A stretch of 64,000 nt of DNA from Thermobispora bispora DSM 43833 (lineage in GTDB: Bacteria; Actinomycetota; Actinomycetes; Streptosporangiales; Streptosporangiaceae). Below the pieces are notes generated by a model that ran no database searches, was not told the DNA's origin, and worked only from the letters and a program-made list of their open reading frames with translations. The DNA lies in the NCBI RefSeq assembly GCF_000092645.1, contig NC_014165.1, positions 2,542,001 to 2,606,000 on the forward strand. Direction: 5' to 3'. Below, one piece after another: positions 1 through 8,866 of this stretch; the stretch's first letter is position 1, and the number at the start of each line of letters is the position of its first letter. A program made the translations under genes and the position numbers.

Positions 1-1
1 G

Positions 2-835
2 ACTACGGACAAGTTGAACGGCCTGTATAAGCAGAGCGATTCTCTGTCCAAGAAGATCGCCGATGCTAAGCAGTTCCAATCGAGCACGCGGGACAACGCC
101 CGACAGTTCGCCGGTATCGCCGGCTTCGATTACGGGGACCGTGGACCGACCGCAGGGAAGGTTCGTACCGGACTCCAGTCGAAGCTACAGGTCATCAAGA
201 ATTTCGCCTCCGTCATCAAGGCTCTCGCCAAGCGAGGAATCAGCAAGAGTCTGCTCCGTCAGGTCATCGAAGCTGGTCCCGAGCAAGGCTACGAACTCGG
301 CAGGGCGATTCTGTCGGCCGATTCCGGCACGTTCAAGTCCATCAATGCCGCTCAGGCTGAGATCGATAAGACGACGTCGGCTCTCGGCACCAGTGCTGCG
401 GACCTTCTGTATGACTCTGGGAAGATGGCCGGTAAGGGATTCCTTGCGGGACTTCTGGCCCAGAAGAAGGACATCGACAAGGCGATGGACGACATCGCTA
501 AGTCGCTGGTTACTCGGGTCCGTAAGTCGCTCAAGATCAAGAGTCCGTCTCAGGTGATGTATGAAGCCGGTGACATGACCGGTCAGGGCTTCATCAATGG
601 TGTCTTGTCCTCGCTTGGTGGCGTCGCTGCTGCTGGTAACCAGCTTGCATCTTCGGTGATGGGCGTTCGGCCCAGCGTTTCCGTTCCTGGTGCTACTGCT
701 GCCGCATCGGCCGGTGGTGGAGAGGTTCGCGTGGTGTTCGACACTACGGGCGCTGACGCTGACTTCCTGCGAATGATCCGAAAGATGGTCCGTGTCGAGG
801 GTCGTGGCAATGTCCAAACCGCTTTCGGGAGGTAG
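2..835 (+). CDS. Phage tail tape-measure protein, C-terminal part
   Basis: The frame is open to the left edge, so this is the 3' end of a longer gene; the TTG at 14 is probably internal. The C-terminal region has two copies of the pattern seen in actinophage tape-measure proteins, a Gly-rich GxGFxxGL-type stretch near a KSPSQVM motif (KMAGKGFLAGL, then KIKSPSQVM, then MTGQGFINGV). A coiled-coil-like helical segment lies between them. Tape-measure proteins set tail length and thread the tail tube. The stop overlaps the ribosome binding site of the next tail gene, which fits a tail-module operon. Confidence 0.8.
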   Translation, partial: TTDKLNGLYKQSDSLSKKIADAKQFQSSTRDNARQFAGIAGFDYGDRGPTAGKVRTGLQSKLQVIKNFASVIKALAKRGISKSLLRQVIEAGPEQGYELGRAILSADSGTFKSINAAQAEIDKTTSALGTSAADLLYDSGKMAGKGFLAGLLAQKKDIDKAMDDIAKSLVTRVRKSLKIKSPSQVMYEAGDMTGQGFINGVLSSLGGVAAAGNQLASSVMGVRPSVSVPGATAAASAGGGEVRVVFDTTGADADFLRMIRKMVRVEGRGNVQTAFGR

Positions 836-837
836 TC

Positions 838-2940
838 GTGGCTTTCCCGATCGATCCTCTTGATGTCGCGGTCGAGCTGCTGATAGACGGTGCATGGGTC
901 GATATCACGACGGACGTCCTCGTTCGCGACGGCATCACGATTAATCGCGGTCGTCGTGACGAGGGCGTTCAGACCGACCCGTCGAAGTGTTCGCTGAGCA
1001 TCAACAACGTCAGCGGGAAGTATTCGCCACGTAACCCGAACTCTCCCTACTTCCAGAAAATCGGCCGGAACACTCAGATTCGTATCAAGGTCGATGGGGT
1101 CGTTCGGTTCCATGGAGAGGTCTCCAGTTGGCCGCCGAAGTGGGACGTGTCCGGCAACGATGTGTGGACTCCCATAGAACCGTCCGGCATCCTGCGTCGG
1201 CTCGGTCAGGGTGCGACGGTTCTCCGCTCGACCTTGTACCGCGGACTGACCTATCCGGAAGCTACTGATCCTCCCGTCGCCTACTGGCCGTGCGAGGACG
1301 CCAAGGGCTCAACGTCGCTTGCGTCCGCTGCCGGCGGTCAACCGATGCGTATCAAGGGTGATCCGACCCTTGCCGAATTTTCGGATTTCATCGCGTCCGG
1401 ACCTATCCCGCTGCTGAGCGACAGTGAGTGGACCGGAACCGTTCCTACCTACTCGATGACCAGCCAGACGCAGGTTCGGTTCCTGCTTCATGTCCCGAGC
1501 ACAGGTTCGGCCAACGGGCAGACCATCTGCCGGATTCGTACGACCGGCACGGCGAAGCTCTGGCATCTGAACTACGGATCAGGTGGCGCGCTACAGCTCC
1601 AGGCGTTCGCCGGTGACGGTGGCGGTGGGGTCATGGACACGGGCATGGTCACGTTCAACGTTGACGGCAAGCTCTTGCGCGTCTCCATCGAACTGGAGCA
1701 GAACGGCGCCAACATCGATTGCGCCGTAGCCACGCTCGAAGCCGGGAAGAACACGGGTCTGGTCTACCTGAGTTCGGTATCCGGCCAGACCGTTGGACAG
1801 GTAACGCAGCTCATCATCTCGCCCGAGGGCGGCATCGGTGACGTGGCGATCGGTCACCTGTCGGTACAGAACGCGATCACAGATCTGTTCGACCTGTCGG
1901 GACAGCTCACCGGTTGGGTTGGCGAGACGGCCGGACGGCGGATCGAGCGGTTGTGCCGAGAGGAAGGTATTCCCTTCACATCAGCCGGCGACTTGGACGA
2001 TACCGAGCCGATGGGGCCGCAACGCTCGACGACGCTCCTAGAGCTGCTGTCCGACGCTGCTCTGTCGGATGACGGCATCCTCTATGAGCCTCGCGAGAAT
2101 TTCGGCCTGGCGTATCGGACCCGATCAGGCATGTATAACCAGGTGGCTACGGCTGCTCTGAACTACGCAGCAGGTCACCTCTCGCCACCGTTGGAACCTG
2201 TCGATGACGACCAGGGCGTGATCAATGACGTCACAGCCTCTCGGTACGACGGTTCGAGCGCCCGATACACGAAGGACACAGGCGCTCTGTCGGTCGCTGA
2301 TCCTCCTGATGGTGTCGGCCGGTATGACGAGTCGATCACTGTGAGCGTCCGCGACGACTCGCGACTTCCCGATCATGCGTCATGGCGTGTCCACGTTGGC
2401 ACGGTCGATGAGGCTCGCTATCCACAGATCACGGTCAACCTGGCGAACAGCGCCATTGTCGCTGATCCTGATCTCAAGACCGGTCTCGTCTCGATGGACA
2501 TCGGCGACAGGCTGACGATCGACAACCCTCCCCCGTGGTTGCCACCCGACCAGATCAGTCAGCTCTCACTCGGCTTCACGGAAACTCTGGAGCCGTTCGT
2601 CTGGCAGATCGACGTCAACTGTGTGCCTGAGTCTCCCTACCAGGTAGCCGTCTATAGCAGCGACCGGTACGGGACCGAGTACAGCACCTTGTCTTCCAGC
2701 ATGTCTGTCAACGCTACGTCGATGTCGGTCTCGACCTCGGTCGGGCCGCTGTGGACGACGGCACTCGGTGACTTCCCGCTTGACGTCATGGTCGGCGGTG
2801 AGCGCATGCGGGTTACGCGAATCACAGGAACGTCATCCCCGCAGACGTTCACGGTTACCCGTTCCATCAACGGCATCAAGAAATCCCATTCCCCCGGTGA
2901 GCCGGTAACTCTGTTCAAGCCTGCGATCAGAGCACTCTAA
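838..2940 (+). CDS. Phage minor tail protein with LamG-like insert
   Basis: This 700-residue protein directly follows the tape-measure gene, where actinophages encode distal-tail or baseplate-hub proteins. The GTG start lies two bases after the previous stop, with GGGAGGTAG as the ribosome binding site. Residues 1-120 resemble the N-terminal domain of actinophage minor tail proteins (DITTDVLVRDGITINRGR). Around residues 145-340 a segment starting VAYWPCEDAKGST looks like a laminin-G/concanavalin-type beta sandwich, a common carbohydrate-binding insert. The last part is again tail-like. The exact role (distal tail, hub or adhesin) is inferred from order. Confidence 0.75.
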   Translation: MAFPIDPLDVAVELLIDGAWVDITTDVLVRDGITINRGRRDEGVQTDPSKCSLSINNVSGKYSPRNPNSPYFQKIGRNTQIRIKVDGVVRFHGEVSSWPPKWDVSGNDVWTPIEPSGILRRLGQGATVLRSTLYRGLTYPEATDPPVAYWPCEDAKGSTSLASAAGGQPMRIKGDPTLAEFSDFIASGPIPLLSDSEWTGTVPTYSMTSQTQVRFLLHVPSTGSANGQTICRIRTTGTAKLWHLNYGSGGALQLQAFAGDGGGGVMDTGMVTFNVDGKLLRVSIELEQNGANIDCAVATLEAGKNTGLVYLSSVSGQTVGQVTQLIISPEGGIGDVAIGHLSVQNAITDLFDLSGQLTGWVGETAGRRIERLCREEGIPFTSAGDLDDTEPMGPQRSTTLLELLSDAALSDDGILYEPRENFGLAYRTRSGMYNQVATAALNYAAGHLSPPLEPVDDDQGVINDVTASRYDGSSARYTKDTGALSVADPPDGVGRYDESITVSVRDDSRLPDHASWRVHVGTVDEARYPQITVNLANSAIVADPDLKTGLVSMDIGDRLTIDNPPPWLPPDQISQLSLGFTETLEPFVWQIDVNCVPESPYQVAVYSSDRYGTEYSTLSSSMSVNATSMSVSTSVGPLWTTALGDFPLDVMVGGERMRVTRITGTSSPQTFTVTRSINGIKKSHSPGEPVTLFKPAIRAL

Positions 2941-2953
2941 GAAAACTCAGGAC

Positions 2954-3196
2954 ATGGCGCATGAGTGGTCCTACGTAGGGCTGCCTCTTGTTTCAGACAC
3001 GTTCAGTTTCTCCGTCAGCGACGGTTCGACACGATTCGCTGTCACGGTGAGATTTTCCTCGGCCGAATATGACCCGTCCGCTTGGGCGTCGCTGTGCGCT
3101 CAGATCAGGGATGCATTGTCTGACTATGGTCTGGAGATCTCGCCTGTCGTCGGCGAAACGACCCAACCTGTTCAACTGACGGAATTCCCCTATTGA
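2954..3196 (+). CDS. Small phage structural protein, unknown function
   Basis: An 80-residue frame starts at an ATG preceded by CAGGA, 13 bases after the large tail gene. The sequence is beta-rich (repeated S/T/V with aromatic residues), has no transmembrane segment and matches no family that I recognise. Its place between a minor tail protein and the fibre-like paralogues suggests a virion or assembly role, but this is positional inference only. Confidence 0.6.
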   Translation: MAHEWSYVGLPLVSDTFSFSVSDGSTRFAVTVRFSSAEYDPSAWASLCAQIRDALSDYGLEISPVVGETTQPVQLTEFPY

Positions 3197-3211
3197 TGTA
3201 GGAGGTTTCGC

Positions 3212-3658
3212 GTGACCGTCGTTAAGTCGCTCGACACACCTCCGGCAGTCGGAAACTTTGACGACACGGTTCTAGTTCAGATCTCCTCAGCCTCGTACAC
3301 CGAGGGCGTTCCGGAGGTTGGTGTTACGTTCGTGGCTCCGACCTCCGGTCGCGTTCTGATCACTATCGGCGGCGGCCTTCGAGACAACGGCGCCAATGCC
3401 ACGCGGGTATTCATGGCTCCGCAGGTGTTCGAGGACGATTCGGACGGAACCGTTGTCCTGTCTCCAACTGTTGGACAGTACGGAATCGGATCAGCCGGCG
3501 AGCAGTCGGAATTCATGTACTACAGCCGAACGTCATTGCTCTCGGACCTGACGCCCGGACGGGTCTACTACGCGAGAGTCATGCATCAGACGTCGAACAC
3601 TCCAGGTTCACCAACGGCTGACATCGCGTGCCGTGAGATCACTGTGAGCCCGGCATGA
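3212..3658 (+). CDS. Tail-associated beta-rich protein, paralogue 1 of 3
   Basis: This 148-residue protein has a GTG start with a near-perfect TAGGAGG eight bases upstream. It is the first of three tandem paralogues with the same landmarks: a YTEGVPEVGVTFVAPTSGRV segment, a G-rich loop, an (M/S)PEV/MAPQV-like strand, a YY/YLSRT(S/T)LL segment and an ending ADIACREITV. No known domain is evident. The beta-rich composition and location suggest a fibre or adhesion component. The stop overlaps the start of the next copy (ATGA), so the copies are translationally coupled. Confidence 0.7.
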   Translation: MTVVKSLDTPPAVGNFDDTVLVQISSASYTEGVPEVGVTFVAPTSGRVLITIGGGLRDNGANATRVFMAPQVFEDDSDGTVVLSPTVGQYGIGSAGEQSEFMYYSRTSLLSDLTPGRVYYARVMHQTSNTPGSPTADIACREITVSPA

Positions 3659-4116
3659 CAGATATTCTCGTCGGCTCGAAGATTCAGCCGGAAGACTTCC
3701 CTGCCGCTGTCCAGTCGTTCAACAACACCACGCTCAACCCGGTCAGCAACACCTCGTATGCGGCTGGTTCACCCGTGGTCGCGGTTACGTTCGTCGCTCC
3801 TACGTCGGGCCGTGTGCTCGTCACGGTCGGGCTCGGTGCCCGATCGACCGATGGTGGTAATCGTGTCCACATCTCGCCCGAGGTTTATCTAGGCACCAGT
3901 TCTTCCGGCTCTCTTGTCCTGTCGGCCGATGTGACGACACGCGGTGCCGGAACTCCGGCCGAGACGAAGGACTACATGTATCTGTCCAGGACGACGCTGC
4001 TCAGCGGCTTGACTCCAGGGAGCACGTACTACGCCAGGACGGTTCACAAGGTTTCCGGCGGTGGTGCGACGAATTACATCGTTGCCCGATCGATCGTTGT
4101 GGAGCCGACGTCATGA
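3655..4116 (+). CDS. Tail-associated beta-rich protein, paralogue 2 of 3
   Basis: This is the second copy of the tandem family, 153 residues. It shares VAVTFVAPTSGRVLVTVG, the G-rich loop, YMYLSRTTLLSGLTPG and a C-terminal IVARSIVVEP with its neighbours. The N-terminus (TDILVGSKIQPEDFPAAVQ) is closer to copy 3 than to copy 1, which suggests two duplication steps. Both flanking junctions are ATGA overlaps. Function is unknown; a fibre or decoration role is inferred from location only. Confidence 0.7.
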   Translation: MTDILVGSKIQPEDFPAAVQSFNNTTLNPVSNTSYAAGSPVVAVTFVAPTSGRVLVTVGLGARSTDGGNRVHISPEVYLGTSSSGSLVLSADVTTRGAGTPAETKDYMYLSRTTLLSGLTPGSTYYARTVHKVSGGGATNYIVARSIVVEPTS

Positions 4117-4579
4117 GCGACTACATCGCGGGTACGCGAATCGAAGCTCTCGACTTCCCTCCTGCCGTTTCTGCGTCGAACAATACCCAGATCGACAACT
4201 TCGCCAGTGCGAACTATTCGCCTGGTAATCCGGAAGTGAGCGTTACGTTCATCGCTCCCACATCCGGCCGAGTGTGGGTCATCATCGGCGGCGGCATAGG
4301 CAACAGTTCCGGTGCCGACCGCATCTTTTTGTCTCCCGAAATTCGGCTGAACAACTCGGCCGGTTCGGTGATCGTATCCCCATCAGCGCCAGCGCACGGT
4401 TTCGGCTCCTTCAAGGGTGCCGCGTCATTCCATTACGGAAGCCGTAGGACGCTGGTTACTGGACTCATTCCAGGTCAGACTATTTCGCCCGAGTAATGCA
4501 AGCCTGCTCGACCAGCGATACCGGCCCTAGCACGGCTGACATCGCATGCAGAGACATCGCGGTAGTCCCGGCCACCTGA
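4113..4579 (+). pseudogene. Tail-associated beta-rich paralogue 3, frameshifted
   Basis: The third tandem copy starts by ATGA overlap with copy 2 and matches it up to LVTGLIPGQT. The frame then runs into a stop at 4494-4496. In another frame the sequence continues from 4481 with YFARVMQACSTSD and ends ADIACRDIAVVPAT with a stop at 4577-4579, which is the expected family C-terminus. The whole span is 467 bases, one short of a multiple of three, so a single base is missing near 4479-4481. Restored, the protein would be 155 residues, like its 148- and 153-residue sisters. A sequencing error is possible. Confidence 0.8.
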
Positions 4580-4637
4580 CACGGAAAAATTCGGCCCACT
4601 TCATGTAAGTCCGTTTTTCCCGTAAGGAGATATCTCC

Positions 4638-4964
4638 GTGACCGGCATCTTCATTGTCGACATCTGCATTGCCGCTACTGCCGTCGCCGGTGGTCTAGCC
4701 GTCTTTTGGAAGCTATTCAAGCTGATGAAGCGCCTCGGCGATTTTTTCGATGACTGGCACGGTGAGCCCGAGCGCGACGGAGTTCCGGAACGACCGGGAG
4801 TAATGCGTCGGCTGGCAACCATCGAAGAGAAGCAAGTAACGATCGAAGCCGAATTGCACCCAAACCATGGGTCGAGTCTCCGTGATGCCGTCGATAAGGC
4901 CGTCTTCACTGTCCAGCGCCTCGAAGAGCGCTTCGACGCTCACCTAAAGAACGAGACTTTCTAG
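4638..4964 (+). CDS. Small phage membrane protein with coiled coil
   Basis: The GTG start has AAGGAG nine bases upstream. Residues 2-28 (GIFIVDICIAATAVAGGLAVFW) form one hydrophobic segment at the N-terminus. A charged region and a probable coiled coil (LATIEEKQVTIEAEL, then AVDKAVFTVQRLEERF) follow, linked by HPNHGSSLRD, a phrase typical of actinophage small membrane proteins. Such proteins often sit near lysis genes and are sometimes called holin-like, but the endolysin here is about 3 kb downstream. A holin role is possible and not shown. Confidence 0.6.
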   Translation: MTGIFIVDICIAATAVAGGLAVFWKLFKLMKRLGDFFDDWHGEPERDGVPERPGVMRRLATIEEKQVTIEAELHPNHGSSLRDAVDKAVFTVQRLEERFDAHLKNETF

Positions 4965-4973
4965 GAGTCGTCC

Positions 4974-5312
4974 ATGGCCATGAACACAACCTATTTGAAT
5001 CTGATCGCCGAGACCGGCCGATCCACCCTTACCCATATTGGTTTGGTTAACGGTTCCGGTGTGGAGATCTCCGGGGGCTCATACGCCAGGAAGGCCGTTA
5101 CGTGGACTGCTGCGAGCAACGGAGTAATCCGGCCGAACGCTGATCTGGTGTTCGACGTTCCCTCGGGTGCGACAGTCGCCGGCTGGCGTGCTTATTCCGG
5201 TAGTGCTGGCGGTGCGACGAATTACGGCGGTGCTGATCTCACCTCGCAGAATTTCGCATCGTCCGGCACATACACCTTGCTCGCGGCTAGCACGTCGATC
5301 TCTCACAGCTAA
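4974..5312 (+). CDS. Phage tail-fibre-type protein
   Basis: This 112-residue protein has an ATG start with AGGAG upstream, ten bases after the previous stop. Its pattern (LNLIAETGRSTLTHIGL, then GGSYARKAVTWTAASNGV, VFDVPSGATVAGWRAYSG and a YTLLAASTSI end) is that of the small tail-fibre domain common in actinophage tail modules. The fold is expected to be all-beta and the protein part of the tail tip. The call rests on recalled family resemblance and position. Confidence 0.6.
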   Translation: MAMNTTYLNLIAETGRSTLTHIGLVNGSGVEISGGSYARKAVTWTAASNGVIRPNADLVFDVPSGATVAGWRAYSGSAGGATNYGGADLTSQNFASSGTYTLLAASTSISHS

Positions 5313-5335
5313 ATCGGACTGATCGGAGGTCGCTG

Positions 5336-7477
5336 GTGAAAACGAATCCCAGGGCCGACGCAGTTAGGAACGCCATAGCCCAGCGTTGGGCAGGCAACGG
5401 CCGGAAGCTCGAATCCGTCCGCAACGGGCGCAGGCTCGTATTCACATCTCAGCCGGAATTCATCCGGAACGCTACAGGTGACGTCGTCGGCGTTGACGCA
5501 TGGGTCAGGCTGTACGACGGCGACGGCAAAGAGCTTCCGATCGATCCTCATCGGATCATCGTTAATCCTCCGGTAATTCCGCGCTCTGGAATCAAGGAAA
5601 CAGTAGATGCCAAGGGTAAGGCGACCAGGGTACTTACGCCTAGCCCTTATGAAGCGTTCATCGAGGCTGTTTGGGATTCCGTCGAGTCTCAGCCGAATCC
5701 GTCCGGCTGGAATACGGCGGGCACGGTTACGACCATCTACGCCGATGAGGACGATGGTCGAATCACATGCACGTCATCGAACTATTCGACGGCCAGAGCT
5801 GGTAACGGAACGTACAACGTCAACCCGACCGGTAACGTCTCGGCTGTCGGGCAGTCGTTCGCGTCCCCAAACTATAACGTCTTTCAGATGTTTTGGGGAT
5901 TCGACACCTCATCGATCGGTGCGGACGCCCGTATCACGTCGATCGATTTCGAGTTGAACCATGCGCTCGACAACTCGGCTACAGACTTCGTTCTGGAGAT
6001 TAGAGAGCGGGATTGGGTTCCTCCGCTCAGCTCATCGCATTTCGTCCCTGGTGCGAGTCTCGCCAATTCCGGGCCGATCGTTGCACAGCGGAACACGAAC
6101 TCGCTTCCGGCCGTGGGCGAATACTGGCTGCTCGACACCCAACCGGATATGTTCCGGATGGCCAACCTCGGTACCGGCACGGTACGTCTGTTCGGATCGT
6201 CGTCTCGTACCCGAGCCGGAAATACTCCATCCGGTCAGGAGTCGGTACAGTTCCGATTCGCCGAGCAGTCGGGAACTACGCAAGACCCGCGGCTGACGAT
6301 CGTTCACCAGACCGAACGGGCTCAAGCCGTTGAGACGTTCGAGACCAACCCGCTTACGTTCAAGTGGCTTGGTACCTGGGGATGGGCGTCTGACTCGACG
6401 CACACCGGTTCGTTCTCGTGGAAATCAGCAGCGATCGGGAACAGCGCTTCCACCGATACCACGCTGATCCTTCCCCCAGACGCTCAGACGCTCCAGTTCT
6501 GGTATCGAGTCTCATCTGAGTCCGGTTGGGATCACTTCCGTGTCTATCGAGACGCTGCCAGCGGTACGCCCGTACTCGAAGAGTCGGGCAACCTTTCGTG
6601 GCGTCAGTCACCGGTCATCGACGTTTCCAGCGCGACGACGATCATCTTCCGGTACATCAAGGACACCTCGAACGCTTCCGGTTCTGACTGTGTGTGGATA
6701 GACGACGTTGTTCTGACCTTCCCGGTTCCGTCGTACTCCGGTGGCTCCAGTACCTCAGTGACGCACTCGGTATCCGGTGCTGGTCGGCCCGGTCCGAAAA
6801 ACGGCGCCGATTCTGGCATCTCGGTATCGGCTGCTGCTGTAGGCCGACCGGCGACGTCCGGTGGATCTGCCGTCGAGGTCTCGGTCTCCTTCAGCGGCTC
6901 GGGAAGTCCCGGATGGTCGGACGGCTCTCCCACATCGATCACGGTCACATCAGCCGGCAACGGCATCCCCGGTCTCTTGGGCGGCTCGGATGTCTCGGTC
7001 ACTGTCGAGGCTGTAGGCGCTGGTGAGAAGGGCGACATCAGCGGCGGCTCTACGGCCGAGGTTGTGGTTCTCGCATCTGGCGACGGTTTCGCGTCCTTCG
7101 CCGAAGGTTCGGCCGTCGAGGTAGCCGTCTCGGTTTCGAGTGCGTGGACCATCGCGATTGCCGAAGGCGCTACCGCTCTGGTCAAGGTCGTTGCGGTAGG
7201 CCGCGGAATCAAGCCAACGGTAGACATCACGGTCGATGTCGGCCCGTCGTACGTGGTCGAGCGGTTCGGCGTACTGGAGAGCCGCAACGGTTCTGAGATC
7301 GGCGACAACCGGTTGAGTCTCGTCGCTCTAGACAGTGCTGTCCGGGAAACCGTCGAGGTGTTGCTGTCCCGAATTCGTGAGCGCGTAGAAATCGGCGAAA
7401 CGCGATCGTCGGTCAGCGTATCGGACGCACGCACATCTACGGCCTTTGAGCCGAGCAGAATTTCTAGAGGAGAGTGA
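5336..7477 (+). CDS. Large minor tail protein with Gly/Ser-rich beta repeats
   Basis: This 713-residue protein has a GTG start with GGAGG upstream. Residues about 100-320 resemble the DNRLRE-like beta region found in phage and surface proteins. Residues about 325-460 (FKWLGTWGWASDSTHTGSFS to SDCVWIDDVVLTF) look like a carbohydrate-binding beta sandwich. Residues about 465-630 hold about seven degenerate repeats of roughly 25 residues, each a GGS-type turn followed by alternating V/S strands. The C-terminus is helical and charged. The layout suits a receptor-binding tail protein; the receptor is unknown. Confidence 0.6.
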   Translation: MKTNPRADAVRNAIAQRWAGNGRKLESVRNGRRLVFTSQPEFIRNATGDVVGVDAWVRLYDGDGKELPIDPHRIIVNPPVIPRSGIKETVDAKGKATRVLTPSPYEAFIEAVWDSVESQPNPSGWNTAGTVTTIYADEDDGRITCTSSNYSTARAGNGTYNVNPTGNVSAVGQSFASPNYNVFQMFWGFDTSSIGADARITSIDFELNHALDNSATDFVLEIRERDWVPPLSSSHFVPGASLANSGPIVAQRNTNSLPAVGEYWLLDTQPDMFRMANLGTGTVRLFGSSSRTRAGNTPSGQESVQFRFAEQSGTTQDPRLTIVHQTERAQAVETFETNPLTFKWLGTWGWASDSTHTGSFSWKSAAIGNSASTDTTLILPPDAQTLQFWYRVSSESGWDHFRVYRDAASGTPVLEESGNLSWRQSPVIDVSSATTIIFRYIKDTSNASGSDCVWIDDVVLTFPVPSYSGGSSTSVTHSVSGAGRPGPKNGADSGISVSAAAVGRPATSGGSAVEVSVSFSGSGSPGWSDGSPTSITVTSAGNGIPGLLGGSDVSVTVEAVGAGEKGDISGGSTAEVVVLASGDGFASFAEGSAVEVAVSVSSAWTIAIAEGATALVKVVAVGRGIKPTVDITVDVGPSYVVERFGVLESRNGSEIGDNRLSLVALDSAVRETVEVLLSRIRERVEIGETRSSVSVSDARTSTAFEPSRISRGE

Positions 7478-7480
7478 CCT

Positions 7481-7819
7481 ATGGCTGTCGAGATTTTCAG
7501 CACGAGCACTGAGTACATAGCCAATGAGATTACGATCTCCAGAGGCACGGTTGCTGACATCACCGCTGTAGGCGTCTATCACTCCGAAGACCCGAATTCT
7601 CGGCCGGATGTTACCGACTTCACCACGGTACAACTGGTAGACGGCACGGTTCCTGATCCGTTGCCTTTGGCTGAGGCTGGAAAGATTGACGTGCTGTCGC
7701 TGGTCGGTCCCAGAGATGGGGACGTTGTTCTGACGCCCGGTGACTATCAGCGCTTCGTCCTGGTGCAGACGGCTACGGAAGACATCATCCGGAAAACCGA
7801 CACAGTCACGATCTTGTGA
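7481..7819 (+). CDS. Phage protein of unknown function
   Basis: This 112-residue protein starts three bases after the big tail gene, with GAGGAG upstream. It is beta-rich and acidic (ITISRGTVADITAVGVYHSED, then LTPGDYQRFVLVQTATEDI), with no membrane segment and no family that I recognise. The spacing suggests co-translation with the tail gene, so a structural or chaperone role is plausible. Confidence 0.6.
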   Translation: MAVEIFSTSTEYIANEITISRGTVADITAVGVYHSEDPNSRPDVTDFTTVQLVDGTVPDPLPLAEAGKIDVLSLVGPRDGDVVLTPGDYQRFVLVQTATEDIIRKTDTVTIL

Positions 7820-7826
7820 GGTGAGT

Positions 7827-8051
7827 ATGTCGGCCCGAATTATCGATGGCTGGCTCGCGGTGCCGTACTCCGGTCACGACATGGCGAGCGTGTATCTGAA
7901 CGTCGGTGGTGAATGGAAGCCTGCGTTTCTCGACTGGCACAACGGTAAGCGCGTAGCGAAGGTTCGATTCCCTGCTACGGCCAGTAGGTCGAGCAGCGTC
8001 GTAATCCGGATCAATGATGTTGAGACAACTGTCGGTCGAATTTCCGCATAG
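7827..8051 (+). CDS. Small phage protein of unknown function
   Basis: The ATG at 7827 is preferred to an in-frame start at 7740 because it follows a GTGAGGTGAG ribosome binding site and avoids a long overlap with the previous gene. The 74-residue product (SARIIDGWLAVPYSGHDMAS) is basic and contains WKPAFLDWHNGKR. It lies between structural genes and the endolysin. No function can be assigned. Confidence 0.6.
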   Translation: MSARIIDGWLAVPYSGHDMASVYLNVGGEWKPAFLDWHNGKRVAKVRFPATASRSSSVVIRINDVETTVGRISA

Positions 8052-8061
8052 GTAGGTACCG

Positions 8062-8769
8062 ATGCCTTATCTGACGAACCTAGCCGACGTGGCACGTCGT
8101 ACCGGCTATCCGGTTACCGAGGTCGCCGGCTGGAAGTCCCGAGGCCATGGACCGCAGCCATCAGTGCAGGGCATTGTCTGCCATCACACGGCCGGTCGTA
8201 ATGACATGCATGTGGTCAGGGATGGTCGGCCCGGTTTGACGGGACCGCTGTCTCAGTTCTGGCTACGGCATGACGGTCATATCTTCGTGATCGCCGCTGG
8301 TCGATGCTGGCACAATGCGCCTTCGACCTCGAACTATCACCGGAACGATACGTCTCTCGGTATCGAGGCCGAAAATAACGGCTCCGAACCTTGGCCTGCC
8401 AAACAGGTTGATGCCTATCAGCGGCTCTGTGCTGAGCTATGCAGGGCATTCAAGCTTCCGGCTTCCCGTGTCAAGGGACACAAGGAAGTCAACACTCAAA
8501 AGCCGGACCCGCACTCTATCAACATGGACACGTTCCGGGCTCGGGTCGATCTGCTGCTCAAGGGAGAAGATGACGTGAGCGCTAAGGACATGTGGACGTA
8601 CGAAATTCCGGTGCCGTACGGCAGCAAGGAAAATCCGGAATGGCAGGCTCGGAATATCCTGACCAATCACGGCGTGTGGCTGCGTAAGATCTCGACTCAG
8701 ATCGGCGATCTTTCGACGTCTATTAATCGCCTGGTCGATCGGCTGGAAGCCGATAACGCTGAGAAGTGA
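8062..8769 (+). CDS. Endolysin, N-acetylmuramoyl-L-alanine amidase
   Basis: The N-terminal 170 residues are an Amidase_2/PGRP-type zinc amidase that cuts the bond between N-acetylmuramic acid and L-alanine in peptidoglycan. Visible landmarks are the zinc-ligand region IVCHHTAG, the conserved SLGIEAENNG strand, and a second ligand region VKGHKEVNTQKPDPHSI in the order expected for the family. Residues about 170-235 (WTYEIPVPYGSKENPEW and a coiled-coil end) form a short wall-targeting or oligomerising tail. No signal peptide is seen, so release would need a holin. A TAGGTAGG ribosome binding site precedes the ATG. Confidence 0.9.
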   Translation: MPYLTNLADVARRTGYPVTEVAGWKSRGHGPQPSVQGIVCHHTAGRNDMHVVRDGRPGLTGPLSQFWLRHDGHIFVIAAGRCWHNAPSTSNYHRNDTSLGIEAENNGSEPWPAKQVDAYQRLCAELCRAFKLPASRVKGHKEVNTQKPDPHSINMDTFRARVDLLLKGEDDVSAKDMWTYEIPVPYGSKENPEWQARNILTNHGVWLRKISTQIGDLSTSINRLVDRLEADNAEK

Positions 8770-8806
8770 TACACCACCCGTTCCCCAATGGTTCGGGTAT
8801 GCAAAA

Positions 8807-8846
8807 CCCCCGTCGCTCCTTATTGGAGTGGCGGGGGCTCTTTTTG
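8807..8846. terminator. Strong bidirectional rho-independent terminator
   Basis: A 13-bp stem (8807-8819 with 8825-8837, two G-U pairs in the RNA) with a TTATT loop is followed by CTCTTTTT on the plus strand. On the minus strand the stem is followed by TTTTGC. It lies between the endolysin and the convergent leftward gene block and can end transcription from both sides. Confidence 0.9.
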
Positions 8847-8866
8847 CGTTGGGCCGAATTTAGCGC

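Noticed and set aside
7955-7995. tRNA-like T-arm GGTTCGATTCC with flanking complementarity
   Set aside because: It lies inside a coding frame, and no acceptor, D or anticodon arm can be fitted around it.
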